Shown here: positions 1 through 8,712 of the stretch, one piece after another
Position numbering within the stretch: the first letter of the stretch is position 1
Layout of the letters: each line of letters begins with the position of its first letter
Origin: CALIZF01 sp046292445
Lineage (GTDB): Bacteria; Pseudomonadota; Alphaproteobacteria; Rhodobacterales; Rhodobacteraceae
DNA: 64,000 bases
Assembly (NCBI GenBank): GCA_046292445.1
Contig: JBKBQT010000006.1
Location: forward strand, 62,001-126,000
Direction: 5' to 3'
Made by a program: the position numbers and the translations under genes
Notes under the pieces: model-generated
Seen by the model: only the letters and a program-made list of their open reading frames with translations
The model's database searches: none
Told to the model about the DNA's origin: nothing

Positions 1-46
1 CGCCGGCGCCGGTCCGGCGCGGCGGGCGCGCCGGGCGGGTGCCGCG

Positions 47-82
47 CTAGCCCTTCCCGGCGCGCTAGCCTTTCTTGGCGCG
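47..82. repeat. 18-bp tandem duplication of a gene's last codons
   Basis: Read on the minus strand, positions 82-65 are CGCGCCAAGAAAGGCTAG and positions 64-47 are CGCGCCGGGAAGGGCTAG, identical at 15 of 18 positions. The first copy carries the last five codons and stop of the DsbA-like gene. The second copy is a downstream duplicate that keeps the stop in frame. It looks like a small slippage duplication. Confidence 0.7.
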
Positions 83-820
83 CTGGCCGGCGACGATCGC
101 CCGCATCCCCTCGAGCGGCACGAAGCCGCGCACCATCGTCTCATGGATGACAAAGCTCGGCGTGCCGTTGATCTGCAGCCGTTCGCCGAGCGCGCGGTTG
201 GCCGCGATCACCGCGGTGACCTCCGGCGCATCCATCCGGGCGAGCACGGCATCGCCGTCCACCCCCGCATCCGCCGCGATCCGCCGCAGCGCCGCCGGCG
301 TCGGCGGGCCGGCCAGCGCGATGAGCGCGTCATGCGCGACCTTGTAGGCATCGGGCCCCGCGATCTGCAGCACCGCGATCGCAAATCGCGACGAGGTGAC
401 CGAATCCGGCCCGAGGATGGGGAATTCCTTGACCACGATGCGGATATTGCCGTCGCTTTCCACCAGCGCCTGCACGTCTTCATGCGCGCGGCGGCAATAG
501 CCGCAGCGGTAATCGACGAATTCGACCACCGTGATGTCGCCGGCAAGGTTCCCGCCCGCCCAGGAGGCCGGGTTTTCCTCGAGCGCGGCGCGGTTGTCGC
601 GCAGGGCGGCGATATCGGCATCGGCCTGCGCGCGCGCCTCGCGCTGTTCGATCACGCCGATCGCCTCGAGCAGCACTTCGGGGTTGTCGAGCAGATAGGC
701 CCGCACCTCGGCGCGGAAGGCGGCGCGTTCCTCGGCCGTCATGCTGCCGAGATCGAGCGCGGCGGCGGGAAGGGCCAGCGCAAGCGCGGCGGCGGCGAGG
801 AGGGGGCGGAAGGGGCGCAT
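65..820 (-). CDS. DsbA-family thiol:disulfide oxidoreductase
   Basis: This 251-residue protein belongs to the DsbA/thioredoxin-fold group that oxidises or isomerises disulfides in exported proteins. The ATG at 820 places a hydrophobic signal peptide (MRPFRPLLAAAALALALPAA) at the N-terminus, so it should act in the periplasm; an upstream in-frame ATG at 853 would add 11 residues before it. A helical N-terminal part (about residues 25-90) resembles the dimerisation region of DsbC/ScsC-like DsbA relatives. The redox motif is CGYC at residues 106-109 in the context FVDYRCGYCRRAH, and a cis-proline loop is visible as NGTPSFVI near the end. It is transcribed away from the aminotransferase gene. The exact in vivo role (oxidase or isomerase) cannot be decided from sequence. 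Confidence 0.9.
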   Translation of the reverse strand: MRPFRPLLAAAALALALPAAALDLGSMTAEERAAFRAEVRAYLLDNPEVLLEAIGVIEQREARAQADADIAALRDNRAALEENPASWAGGNLAGDITVVEFVDYRCGYCRRAHEDVQALVESDGNIRIVVKEFPILGPDSVTSSRFAIAVLQIAGPDAYKVAHDALIALAGPPTPAALRRIAADAGVDGDAVLARMDAPEVTAVIAANRALGERLQINGTPSFVIHETMVRGFVPLEGMRAIVAGQRAKKG

Positions 821-945
821 GCAGGGCTCCGGGGCAAGGTCGAGGTCGGGCAAGCCTTAGATCGGCCAAGGTCGAGGTCGGGCGAGGGCGTTGACGCCGC
901 GCGGTGACGCGGGCAATGGCTCGGGGGCAGCATAGGGGGGGCGGC

Positions 946-2082
946 ATGCGGGTTTCAAGGCGCGGCACGGTCGATCCGTTCATCGTGATGGACGTGATGG
1001 AGGCGGCGCGCGCCGCCGAGGCGGCCGGGCGCAGCGTGATCCACATGGAGGTCGGCCAGCCCGGCACCCCGGCCCCGGCTGCCGCGCTGGCGGCGGCGGC
1101 GGCAGCGATGGCCGCCGGGCCGCTGGGCTACACCGTGGCGCTCGGCCTGCCGGAGTTGCGGGCGGGGATCGCCGCGCTCTACCGCCGGCGGCACGGGATC
1201 GACCTCGACCCCGGCCGGGTGATCGTGACCGCCGGGTCCTCGGCGGCCTTCGTCCTTGCCTTCACCGCGCTTTTCGAGGCGGGCGACCGGGTGGGGCTCG
1301 GCCTGCCCGGCTATCCGTCCTATCGCCACATCCTGTCGGCGCTGAGCCTTGTGCCGGTCGGGATCGAGACGCGGGCGGCGGCGCGGTTCCAGCCCGAACC
1401 CGATGCCCTGCCGGGTGGGCTTGCCGGCCTCATCCTCGCCTCGCCCGCCAACCCAACCGGCACGATGCTGGGCCGTCCGGCGCTCGCCGCGCTGATCGCA
1501 ACGGCGCGGGACCGCGGCATCGCGGTGGTGTCGGACGAGATCTATCACGGCATCAGCTTCGGCCCCCGGCCCGTCACGGCGCTGGAGGTCACGGACGATG
1601 TCTATGTCGTCAATTCCTTCTCGAAATATTTCTCGATGACCGGCTGGCGCATCGGCTGGATGGTGGTGCCGCCCGGCCATGTGCGCAGCATCGAGCGGCT
1701 GGCGCAGAACCTCTTCATCTGCCCGCCGCATGTCGGGCAGGTGGCCGCCCTCGCCGCCCTCGATGCAGGGGAGGAGCTGGAGCGGAACGTGGCCGTCTAT
1801 GCCGCCAACCGCGCGCTGGTGGTGGCGGGGCTTGCGGCGGCGGGGCTGCCGGTGGCGCCGCCCGACGGGGCATTCTATGCCTATGCCGATGTGTCGGGCC
1901 TGACCGGCGACGCCCGCGCCCTTGCCGCCCGGATCCTCGCCGAGGCCGGGGTGGCGGTGACGCCGGGGGTCGATTTCGACCCGGCCCGCGGCAACCGGTT
2001 CATCCGGCTGAGCTACGCCCGGTCCACCGCCGAGGTGGCCGAGGGGATGGACCGCCTTGCGGCTTTCCTCGCACGCGCGTGA
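946..2082 (+). CDS. PLP-dependent aminotransferase, class I/II
   Basis: A fold-type I aminotransferase of 378 residues. The Schiff-base lysine is K227 in SFSKYFSMTGWRIGW, the ASPANPTGT segment binds the cofactor and substrate carboxylate, and the C-terminal RLSYA contains the conserved substrate-carboxylate arginine. The ATG at 946 is preferred because a G-rich ribosome-binding stretch lies at 934-941; a GTG at 904 would add 14 residues that do not look conserved. The family transfers amino groups between an amino acid and 2-oxoglutarate; the specific substrate is not evident. The neighbouring amidase gene starts 49 bases after the stop. Confidence 0.9.
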   Translation: MRVSRRGTVDPFIVMDVMEAARAAEAAGRSVIHMEVGQPGTPAPAAALAAAAAAMAAGPLGYTVALGLPELRAGIAALYRRRHGIDLDPGRVIVTAGSSAAFVLAFTALFEAGDRVGLGLPGYPSYRHILSALSLVPVGIETRAAARFQPEPDALPGGLAGLILASPANPTGTMLGRPALAALIATARDRGIAVVSDEIYHGISFGPRPVTALEVTDDVYVVNSFSKYFSMTGWRIGWMVVPPGHVRSIERLAQNLFICPPHVGQVAALAALDAGEELERNVAVYAANRALVVAGLAAAGLPVAPPDGAFYAYADVSGLTGDARALAARILAEAGVAVTPGVDFDPARGNRFIRLSYARSTAEVAEGMDRLAAFLARA

Positions 2083-2131
2083 TTCCCATCCGGCGCGGCC
2101 TGCGTTAGGGTCCGGAAAAACCGGGCAGGCC

Positions 2132-3355
2132 ATGCGCATCCTCCTATCCGTCCTTGTCAGCCTCTGGGCGGCGCTCGCGCAGGCGCAGGCGCAGGGGCAG
2201 GGCGATTTCAGCGCGCTTGCCCGGCTCGACCCGGCCGCCTCGCGCATCGCCGACGAGGGCGGCGGGGTGGTGGTGGAACTGGCGCTGTCGCGCGGCGTGC
2301 CCTGGCGGGTGCGGCTGGCGGACGGGCCGCCGCGTCTGATCCTCGATTTCCGCGAGGTGGACTGGGCGCCGCTGCGGCTGGTGCCGGGAACGGCCGCGCG
2401 GGTGACGGGGCGGCGCGGCGGGCGGATCGCGGGGGGCTGGTCGCGCCTCGTGCTGGAGCTCGCGGGGCCCCATCCGGTCGCCATGGCCGAGATGCGCATG
2501 GCCGCCGACGGCGCGGCGCTGGTGCGCGTGCGGCTCGGCCCGCCCGATGCGGCCGCCTTTGCCGCCCGCGCCGCCGAGCCCGATCCCGACGCCTGGCGCC
2601 TGCCCGCGCCGGCCATCACCGGCCCGCCCCGCCCGCGCCAGACGGGCGACCGCCCGCTGGTCGTCGTGCTCGACCCCGGGCATGGCGGGATCGACCCGGG
2701 GGCCGAGCGCGGCGGGCTGACCGAGGCGGCGCTGATGCTGCAATTCGCGCGCGAACTTGCCGACCAGCTGCGCCGGGACGGTCGGTTCACGGTCGTGCTC
2801 ACGCGCGAGGCGGATGTCTTCGTCCCGCTCGACGGGCGGGTGGCGATCGCGCATGCGGCGGGGGCGGATGTGTTCATCTCGCTGCATGCCGATGCGCTGG
2901 CCGAGGGCGAGGCGACGGGCGCGACCGTCTATACGCTCGCCGAGGCGGCGACCGATGCCGCCGCCGCCGCGCTGGCCGAACGGCATGACCGCGACAGCCT
3001 GCTGGCGGGCGTGACGCTGCGCGGGCAGGACGATCTGGTGGCGCGGGTGCTGATGGATCTGGCCCGCACCGAGACCGCGCCGCGGTCGGACCGGCTGGCC
3101 GACACGCTGGTCGCGGCGCTGCGCGAGGCCGGGCTGCGGCTGCACCGGGTGCCGCGGCGGGGGGCGGCTTTCTCGGTCCTGCGCGCGCCCGATATCCCGT
3201 CGGTGCTGGTCGAACTGGGCTATCTCTCCTCGGCGCAGGATCGCGCGCGGTTGTCGGATGCCGGCTGGCGGCGGCGCATGGCGGCGGCGATGGTCGCCGC
3301 GCTGGCCGACTGGGCGGTGGCGGATGCGGCCGAGGCGGCGCTGCTGCGCCAGTAG
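2132..3355 (+). CDS. N-acetylmuramoyl-L-alanine amidase (AmiC-like)
   Basis: A 407-residue periplasmic amidase that cuts the amide bond between N-acetylmuramic acid and L-alanine in peptidoglycan, normally at division. The ATG at 2132 gives a clear signal peptide (MRILLSVLVSLWAALAQAQA). Residues about 25-150 form an AMIN-like domain that targets septal wall. The catalytic Amidase_3 domain follows, with zinc-ligand motifs VLDPGHGGIDPGA (His184), the downstream glutamate in GLTEAALML, FISLHADA, and a catalytic glutamate in VLVELGYLSS. It precedes the PBP1A gene in the same direction, which fits a shared wall-remodelling role, although PBP1A has its own promoter. Confidence 0.92.
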   Translation: MRILLSVLVSLWAALAQAQAQGQGDFSALARLDPAASRIADEGGGVVVELALSRGVPWRVRLADGPPRLILDFREVDWAPLRLVPGTAARVTGRRGGRIAGGWSRLVLELAGPHPVAMAEMRMAADGAALVRVRLGPPDAAAFAARAAEPDPDAWRLPAPAITGPPRPRQTGDRPLVVVLDPGHGGIDPGAERGGLTEAALMLQFARELADQLRRDGRFTVVLTREADVFVPLDGRVAIAHAAGADVFISLHADALAEGEATGATVYTLAEAATDAAAAALAERHDRDSLLAGVTLRGQDDLVARVLMDLARTETAPRSDRLADTLVAALREAGLRLHRVPRRGAAFSVLRAPDIPSVLVELGYLSSAQDRARLSDAGWRRRMAAAMVAALADWAVADAAEAALLRQ

Positions 3356-3403
3356 GGCGCGAAGCTGTGAAGCGACCGCCCGCCCAAGTGCGGCCCAACC
3401 GCT

Positions 3404-3432
3404 TTGACCCCCCGCGCCATGGGCGCTAGACT
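3404..3432 (+). promoter_or_regulatory. Sigma-70-type promoter for the PBP1A gene
   Basis: TTGACC at 3404-3409 and TAGACT at 3427-3432 are separated by 17 bases, and the pair lies just upstream of the GTG start at 3460. This is a strong match to housekeeping promoters in this group. Confidence 0.55.
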
Positions 3433-3459
3433 GCACGCCGGTCAAGCGGGGGTCTGTGC

Positions 3460-6012
3460 GTGCTGCGGTTCATCGGCGGGTTTCTGGGCGGTATCTTTTC
3501 CTTCGTCACGCTCGGCGCGTTCTTCGCCGCGCTGACGGTGGGGGGGGTGCTGTGGTTCTACAACCGCGACCTGCCGTCCTACGAAAGCCTCGCGTCCTAT
3601 GCCCCGCCGACGATCAGCCGCATCTACGACGGCGAAGGCCGGCTGATCGACGAATTCGCCCGCGAGCGGCGCATCTTCGCGCCCTCGGTCGAGATCCCCG
3701 ATCTGGTCAAGCAGGCATTCATCAGCGCCGAGGACAAGAATTTCTACACCCACCAGGGCTATGATGCGACCGGGATGGCGGCAGCCCTGCGCGATGCGAT
3801 CGTCAGCCGCGGCGAGACGCTGCGCGGCGCCTCCACCATCACGCAGCAGGTGACCAAGAATTTCCTGCTCTCGGGCGACCGCACGGGCGAGCGCAAGATC
3901 AAGGAGATCATCCTGGCCACCCGCATCGAGGCGGCGCTGAGCAAGGATCAGATCCTGGAGCTTTACCTCAACGAGATCTTCCTCGGCCAGAACAGCTATG
4001 GCGTGGTCGCGGCGGCGCAGACCTATTTCAACAAGACGCTCGCCGATCTGACGCTGGAAGAGGCCGCCTTCCTCGCAGCCCTGCCCAAGGAGCCGTCGAA
4101 CCTGCATCCGGTGCGCAACCGGGCGCGGGTGACCGAGCGGCGCAACTATGTGCTGCGGCAGATGTGGGAGAATGGCCATATCACGCGGGCCGAGATGGAG
4201 GCGGCCATCGCCGCGCCGCTCGCCACCGTGCAGTCGGGCGATTTCGAATCTTTCCGCGTCGGCCTGCCGGACCGCGACTATTTCACCGACGAGATCCGCC
4301 GCCAGCTTTCGGGCCGCTTCGGCGACAACGAATTCTTCGAGGGCGGCCTGACGATCCGCGCCACGGTGGACCCGGACATGCAGGAGGTCGCCGCCCGCGC
4401 CCTGCGTGACGGGCTGGAGCGGTTCGACCGCAATCAGGGCATCTGGCGCGGCACGCGCAAGGCGCTGCCGCCCGAGGCGCTGGCGAGCGAAGAGGCCTGG
4501 CGCGCCGCCCTCGCGAAGGAAGAGGTGCCGCGCGATGTGACCGGCTGGTTCGTCGCCGTGGTGCTCGAGGTCGGAAAGACAACGGCGCGGATCGGCATCG
4601 AGGGCGTGCCCGAGGATGAAGGCGGCCATGTGATCCCGGCCTCCGATGTCACCTGGGCGCGCAAGCGGCAGGCGGACGGGCGGCTCGGCCCCAAGGCGAA
4701 GGTGCCGGGTGACCTTCTGTCGGTCGGTGACGTGGTGCATGTGCGCCCCGTGCTCAATCGCGACGGCAGTTTCGAGCGCTGGTCGCTGCGCCAGATCCCC
4801 GAGGTTCAGGGCGCCTTCATGGCGATGGATGTGAACACCGGCCGGGTGATCGCCATGCAGGGCGGCTTCAGCTACCAGCATTCGGTGTTCAACCGCGCGA
4901 CGCAGGCCATGCGCCAGCCGGGATCATCGTTCAAGCCCTTCGTCTATGCCGCCGCGCTCGACAGCGGGTTCACCCCCGCGACCATCGTCATCGACGCGCC
5001 GATCGAGGTGGCGACGGCACAGGGGCTCTGGACGCCCAAGAACGCCTCCAACCGCTTCTACGGGCCGACCCCGGTGCGCACCGGCGTCGAGCAGAGCCGG
5101 AACCTGATGACGGTGCGGATCGCGCAGGAAATCGGGATGGACATCGTCGCCCGCTATGCCGAGAAATTCGGCGTCTACGACCGCATGGGCCAGTATCTCG
5201 CCAATGCGCTCGGCTCCGAGGAGACGACGCTGTGGCGCATGGTGGCCGCCTATGCGATGTTCGCCAACGGCGGCGAGCGGGTCGAGCCGACGCTGGTGGA
5301 CCGCGTGCAGGACCGCTGGGGGCGCACGATCTATCGCCACGACCAGCGCATCTGCGAGGATTGCCGCACCGCCAGCCTTGCCCCCGGCGCGATCCCGCGC
5401 ATCACCGCCACGCGCGAGCGGGTGATGGATCCGGTGACCGCCTATCAGCTCACCTCGATGATGGAGGGCGTGATCCAGCGCGGCACCGGGCGCGGGATCA
5501 ACGTCGGGGTGCCGATCGCCGGCAAGACGGGGACGACCAACGACGCCAAGGACGTGTGGTTCGTCGGCTATTCGTCGAACATCGCCGCCGGGTGCTATAT
5601 CGGATACGACCAGCCGCGCAGCCTCGGGTCCGCCTCGGGCGGCGGGATGTGCGGGCCGGTGTTCGAGGCCTTCATGAGGGAAGCGGTCAAGGTCTATGGC
5701 GGCGGCCGGTTCCGTGTGCCGCCGGGGGGCTATTTCCTCAAGATCGACCGGTTCTCGGGCGCGCGGCTGCCCGAGGATGCCACGGGCGAGAACGTGGTGG
5801 CCGAGTATTTCCGCAGCGGCGAGGAACCGGTGTTCGGCTTTGCCGGCCTGATCGACGGCGGCTTTGCCATGGGGTCCAACCTGCCGCTGTTCCGGCTGGG
5901 CGAGACCGACGGGTCCGAGACGGGCGAGACGGTCACGACCTCGACCGGGCGCACGACGGTGGTGCCGAAAAAGGCCGATTTCGGCACGGTCAGTTCCGGC
6001 GGCCTCTACTGA
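3460..6012 (+). CDS. mrcA: Penicillin-binding protein 1A, bifunctional transglycosylase/transpeptidase
   Basis: An 850-residue class A PBP that polymerises glycan strands and cross-links the peptides. After a short N-terminal membrane anchor (about residues 5-30), the GT51 transglycosylase domain shows EDKNFYTHQG, GASTITQQVTKN, RKIKEIILATRIE and LYLNEIFLGQNSYGV. A PBP1A-type insert domain follows. The transpeptidase domain has the SxxK nucleophile at S489 (SSFK), SRN in EQSRNLMT, and KTGTTN with K689. The GTG start at 3460 is chosen from a G-rich ribosome-binding site and the spacing to the promoter at 3404-3432. Length is normal for the family and all catalytic motifs are intact. Confidence 0.95.
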   Translation: MLRFIGGFLGGIFSFVTLGAFFAALTVGGVLWFYNRDLPSYESLASYAPPTISRIYDGEGRLIDEFARERRIFAPSVEIPDLVKQAFISAEDKNFYTHQGYDATGMAAALRDAIVSRGETLRGASTITQQVTKNFLLSGDRTGERKIKEIILATRIEAALSKDQILELYLNEIFLGQNSYGVVAAAQTYFNKTLADLTLEEAAFLAALPKEPSNLHPVRNRARVTERRNYVLRQMWENGHITRAEMEAAIAAPLATVQSGDFESFRVGLPDRDYFTDEIRRQLSGRFGDNEFFEGGLTIRATVDPDMQEVAARALRDGLERFDRNQGIWRGTRKALPPEALASEEAWRAALAKEEVPRDVTGWFVAVVLEVGKTTARIGIEGVPEDEGGHVIPASDVTWARKRQADGRLGPKAKVPGDLLSVGDVVHVRPVLNRDGSFERWSLRQIPEVQGAFMAMDVNTGRVIAMQGGFSYQHSVFNRATQAMRQPGSSFKPFVYAAALDSGFTPATIVIDAPIEVATAQGLWTPKNASNRFYGPTPVRTGVEQSRNLMTVRIAQEIGMDIVARYAEKFGVYDRMGQYLANALGSEETTLWRMVAAYAMFANGGERVEPTLVDRVQDRWGRTIYRHDQRICEDCRTASLAPGAIPRITATRERVMDPVTAYQLTSMMEGVIQRGTGRGINVGVPIAGKTGTTNDAKDVWFVGYSSNIAAGCYIGYDQPRSLGSASGGGMCGPVFEAFMREAVKVYGGGRFRVPPGGYFLKIDRFSGARLPEDATGENVVAEYFRSGEEPVFGFAGLIDGGFAMGSNLPLFRLGETDGSETGETVTTSTGRTTVVPKKADFGTVSSGGLY

Positions 6013-6028
6013 CCGATTCGGCGGGCCC

Positions 6029-6058
6029 GGGCGGACGGCGCTGCGCGCCGGGCCGCCC
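6029..6058. terminator. Hairpin between PBP1A and prfB genes
   Basis: An imperfect inverted repeat (GGGCGG-ac-GGCGC, loop TGC, GCGCC-ggg-CCGCCC) begins 17 bases after the PBP1A stop. It has no T tract, so termination efficiency is uncertain. Confidence 0.4.
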
Positions 6059-6072
6059 GCGGTGCCATCCGC

Positions 6073-6101
6073 TTGCCATGGGCCGGGGTGCAGGCTATCA
6101 C
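6073..6101 (+). promoter_or_regulatory. Sigma-70-type promoter for prfB
   Basis: TTGCCA at 6073-6078 and TATCAC at 6096-6101 are 17 bases apart and end 30 bases before the prfB start codon. Confidence 0.5.
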
Positions 6102-6131
6102 CCCGCGCCGGACGGAAGAGGAACGTGACCC

Positions 6132-7256
6132 ATGCGCGCAGAGACCGAAAAGCATGTCGAGGCGATCCGCAAGTCGCTCGCGCTGCTTGCCCAGCGGATG
6201 GATTACGCGACCGCGCCGCACCGGCTCGAGGAATTCGACGCGCTGATCGAGGGGCCGGATTTCTGGAACGACCCCGCGCGCGCGCAGAAGATGATGCGCG
6301 ACCGGCAGGCGCTGATCGACGCCGTGGGCACCTATCGGCGGCTCGAGGCGCAGTTGTCCGACAACCTCGGGATGATCGAGCTCGGCGAGGAAGAGGGCGA
6401 TGCCGAGGTCGTGGCCGAGGCCGAGGCGGCGCTCGGGGTGCTCGCGCGCGAGGCGGCGGCGAAGGAACTCGAGGCGCTGCTCGACGGCGAGGCGGATGCC
6501 AACGACACCTTTCTCGAGATCAACGCCGGCGCAGGCGGCACCGAAAGCTGCGACTGGGCGCAGATGCTGGCGCGGATGTATGTCCGCTGGGCGACGGCCA
6601 AGGGCTATGAGGTCGAGCTGCTCGACGAAAGCCCGGGGGACGAGGCGGGGATCCGCAGCGCCACCTACCGCATCAACGGGCGCAATGCCTATGGCTGGCT
6701 CAAGTCGGAATCCGGCGTGCACCGGCTTGTCCGCATCTCGCCCTACGACAGCCAGGCGCGGCGGCATACGTCCTTCAGCTCGGTCTGGGTCTATCCGGTG
6801 GTCGATGAGACGATCGAGATCGTGGTGCCCGACAAGGATATCCGGCTCGACACGATGCGGGCCTCGGGTGCGGGCGGGCAGCATGTGAACAAGACCGACT
6901 CGGCGGTGCGCATCACCCATCTGCCGACCGGGATCGTCGTGACATCCTCGCTCAAGTCGCAGCACCAGAACCGCGAGGTGGCGATGAACGCGCTCAAGGC
7001 GCGGCTCTACCAGATGGAGCTGGACAAGCGGAATGCGGCGATCAACGCCCAGCACGAGGCCAAGGGGGACGCCGGCTGGGGCAACCAGATCCGGTCCTAC
7101 GTCCTGCAACCCTACCAGATGGTCAAGGATCTGCGCACGGGGGTGGAGACGTCGGACACCGCCGGCGTGCTCGACGGCGATCTTGACGCCTTCATGGCGG
7201 CGACGCTCGCGCTCGATGTCGCCGGCAAGAGCCGGGCCGAGGCGCAGGCGGGCTGA
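6132..7256 (+). CDS. prfB: Peptide chain release factor 2
   Basis: A 374-residue release factor 2 that recognises UGA and UAA and triggers peptidyl-tRNA hydrolysis. The catalytic GGQ is at residues 248-250 (GAGGQHVNKTDSAVRITH). The stop-recognition region reads SPYDSQARRHTSFSS, so the usual SPF tripeptide is SPY here. The reading frame is continuous through the N-terminal segment (LALLAQRMDYATAPHRLEEF) where most bacteria have an in-frame UGA and a +1 programmed frameshift. No CTTTGA-like slippery site is present. It has its own promoter upstream. Confidence 0.95.
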   Translation: MRAETEKHVEAIRKSLALLAQRMDYATAPHRLEEFDALIEGPDFWNDPARAQKMMRDRQALIDAVGTYRRLEAQLSDNLGMIELGEEEGDAEVVAEAEAALGVLAREAAAKELEALLDGEADANDTFLEINAGAGGTESCDWAQMLARMYVRWATAKGYEVELLDESPGDEAGIRSATYRINGRNAYGWLKSESGVHRLVRISPYDSQARRHTSFSSVWVYPVVDETIEIVVPDKDIRLDTMRASGAGGQHVNKTDSAVRITHLPTGIVVTSSLKSQHQNREVAMNALKARLYQMELDKRNAAINAQHEAKGDAGWGNQIRSYVLQPYQMVKDLRTGVETSDTAGVLDGDLDAFMAATLALDVAGKSRAEAQAG

Positions 7257-7346
7257 GCGGGGGCGCCGCGCAACGGTGCCTTGCAGATACATCTTCCGCC
7301 CGGTGTCGGTCGTGCTAGGATTTGCCCGCAGAACGGGAGGCAATCC

Positions 7347-8129
7347 ATGACCGATGTCGATACCGCACCCCCCCCCGGCGCGACCGCCCCGACCTTCCGG
7401 CGCCTCGAGGTGGCCGACCTTTCGGCGGCGCTGGCCGATGGCTGGGCCGATTTTCGCCGCGCGCCGCAGTTCGGCGTGTTCTTTGCCGCCGTCTATGTCG
7501 TGATGGGCCTTGCCATCGTCTGGGCGCTGGCCGAGACGGGGCAGTTCTGGTGGATCATTCCGGCCGCCTTCGGCTTTCCGCTGCTGGCGCCGTTCATCGC
7601 GACCGGGCTTTACGAGGTAAGCCGGCGGCTCGGCACCGGCGAGGCGCTCGACTGGGGCGCGATCCTGCGCGCGCCGGGACGCCACGGCAACGGGCAAATC
7701 CCGGCGCTTGCCGCCCTGATGGTGGTGTTCTTCATGATGTGGCTGGTCGTCGCGCGGGTCGTGCTCGCGGTATTCCAGGGCACCGGATCGCTGCCGAATG
7801 TCACGCAGTCGCTGTGGTCGCTGGTCACGCCCGAGGGAATCACGCTGATCCTGATCGGCGGCGCGATGGGGGCGGTGATCGCCTTCGTGCTCTTTGCCAC
7901 GCAGTTCGTCAGCCTGCCGATGCTGCTCGACCGCGATATCGACTTTGTCACGGCGATGATCGCCTCGGTGACGCTGGTGCGCGAGAACCTCGCGGTCTCG
8001 CTGCGCTGGGCGGTCATCATCGCGGTGCTGACGATGGTGGCGATGATCCCGGCGTTTCTCGGCCTGTTCATCGTGCTGCCGGTTCTCGGCCACGCGACAT
8101 GGCACCTCTACCGGCGTGCGATCGCCTGA
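7347..8129 (+). CDS. DUF2189-domain integral membrane protein
   Basis: A 260-residue protein with a short acidic cytoplasmic N-terminus (about 45 residues) and roughly six hydrophobic helices, for example VFFAAVYVVMGLAIVWAL and a segment near residues 165-190. The overall pattern matches the DUF2189 family of inner-membrane proteins of unknown function common in alphaproteobacteria. The ATG at 7347 follows a GGGAGG ribosome-binding site at 7335-7340. It lies between prfB and a strong convergent terminator, so it is probably a single-gene unit. Confidence 0.85.
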   Translation: MTDVDTAPPPGATAPTFRRLEVADLSAALADGWADFRRAPQFGVFFAAVYVVMGLAIVWALAETGQFWWIIPAAFGFPLLAPFIATGLYEVSRRLGTGEALDWGAILRAPGRHGNGQIPALAALMVVFFMMWLVVARVVLAVFQGTGSLPNVTQSLWSLVTPEGITLILIGGAMGAVIAFVLFATQFVSLPMLLDRDIDFVTAMIASVTLVRENLAVSLRWAVIIAVLTMVAMIPAFLGLFIVLPVLGHATWHLYRRAIA

Positions 8130-8160
8130 TCGAGGCGCGAGATCGGGGTTGCGGAAACAA

Positions 8161-8192
8161 AGGGGCCGGCCACCGCGCGGTGGCCGGCCCCT
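8161..8192. terminator. Perfect 32-bp palindrome, bidirectional terminator
   Basis: Positions 8161-8176 are the exact reverse complement of 8177-8192 (AGGGGCCGGCCACC arms around GCGC). It sits between two convergent genes, the DUF2189 gene ending at 8129 and the bactofilin gene ending at 8218. The flanking AAACAA gives a U-rich tail for minus-strand transcripts. Confidence 0.75.
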
Positions 8193-8217
8193 CGTGTCTC
8201 GGCGTGGTCCGGCGCGG

Positions 8218-8712
8218 TCAGCCGGCGATGCGCGCGGCGCCGACCGGCTGCTTGGCGGTGCTTGCGGTCGAAAGCGGGTCTTCCTGCCGCTGGACCGAGC
8301 CCTCGAAATGGGCCCCGGATTCGATCGCGATCGTCTTGTGGATGATGTCGCCCTCGACCCGCGCGGTCGAGGTCAGGCGCACCTTGAGGCCGCGGACGCG
8401 GCCGATCACGCGGCCGTTGATGACGATGTCGTCCGCCACCACCTCGCCCCGGATCGTGGCGCCTTCGCCCACGGTCAGCAGATGGGCGCGGATGTCGCCT
8501 TCGACCACGCCCTCGACCTGGATATCGCCGGTGGTCTTGAGGTTGCCGACCACCGTCAGGTCGGTGGACAGGATCGAGACCGCAGGCTTGGCCTTGGGGG
8601 TCGTCGGGGCATAGTCGGGCTTGGTGGCTGCGGTCATCGCGTCGTTGGCCTTCTTCTCCGGCTCGGCCGCGGTCTTGGGGCCCGGCTCGTTGATCCTGCT
8701 CTTAGAAAACAT
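8218..8712 (-). CDS. Bactofilin, polymer-forming cytoskeletal protein
   Basis: A 164-residue bactofilin. After a disordered, lysine- and alanine-rich N-terminus (about 50 residues), the core from about residue 50 is a repetitive beta-helix: STDLTVVGNLKTTGDI, VEGVVEGDIRAHLLTVGEG, ATIRGEVVADDIVINGRVIG. Bactofilins self-assemble into filaments at the inner face of the membrane and recruit wall enzymes. The ATG at 8712 overlaps the 3' end of the upstream M23 peptidase gene by 11 bases, so the two are translationally linked. That pairing is a known theme (bactofilin recruiting an M23 peptidase), which supports a role in local peptidoglycan modification. Confidence 0.92.
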   Translation of the reverse strand: MFSKSRINEPGPKTAAEPEKKANDAMTAATKPDYAPTTPKAKPAVSILSTDLTVVGNLKTTGDIQVEGVVEGDIRAHLLTVGEGATIRGEVVADDIVINGRVIGRVRGLKVRLTSTARVEGDIIHKTIAIESGAHFEGSVQRQEDPLSTASTAKQPVGAARIAG

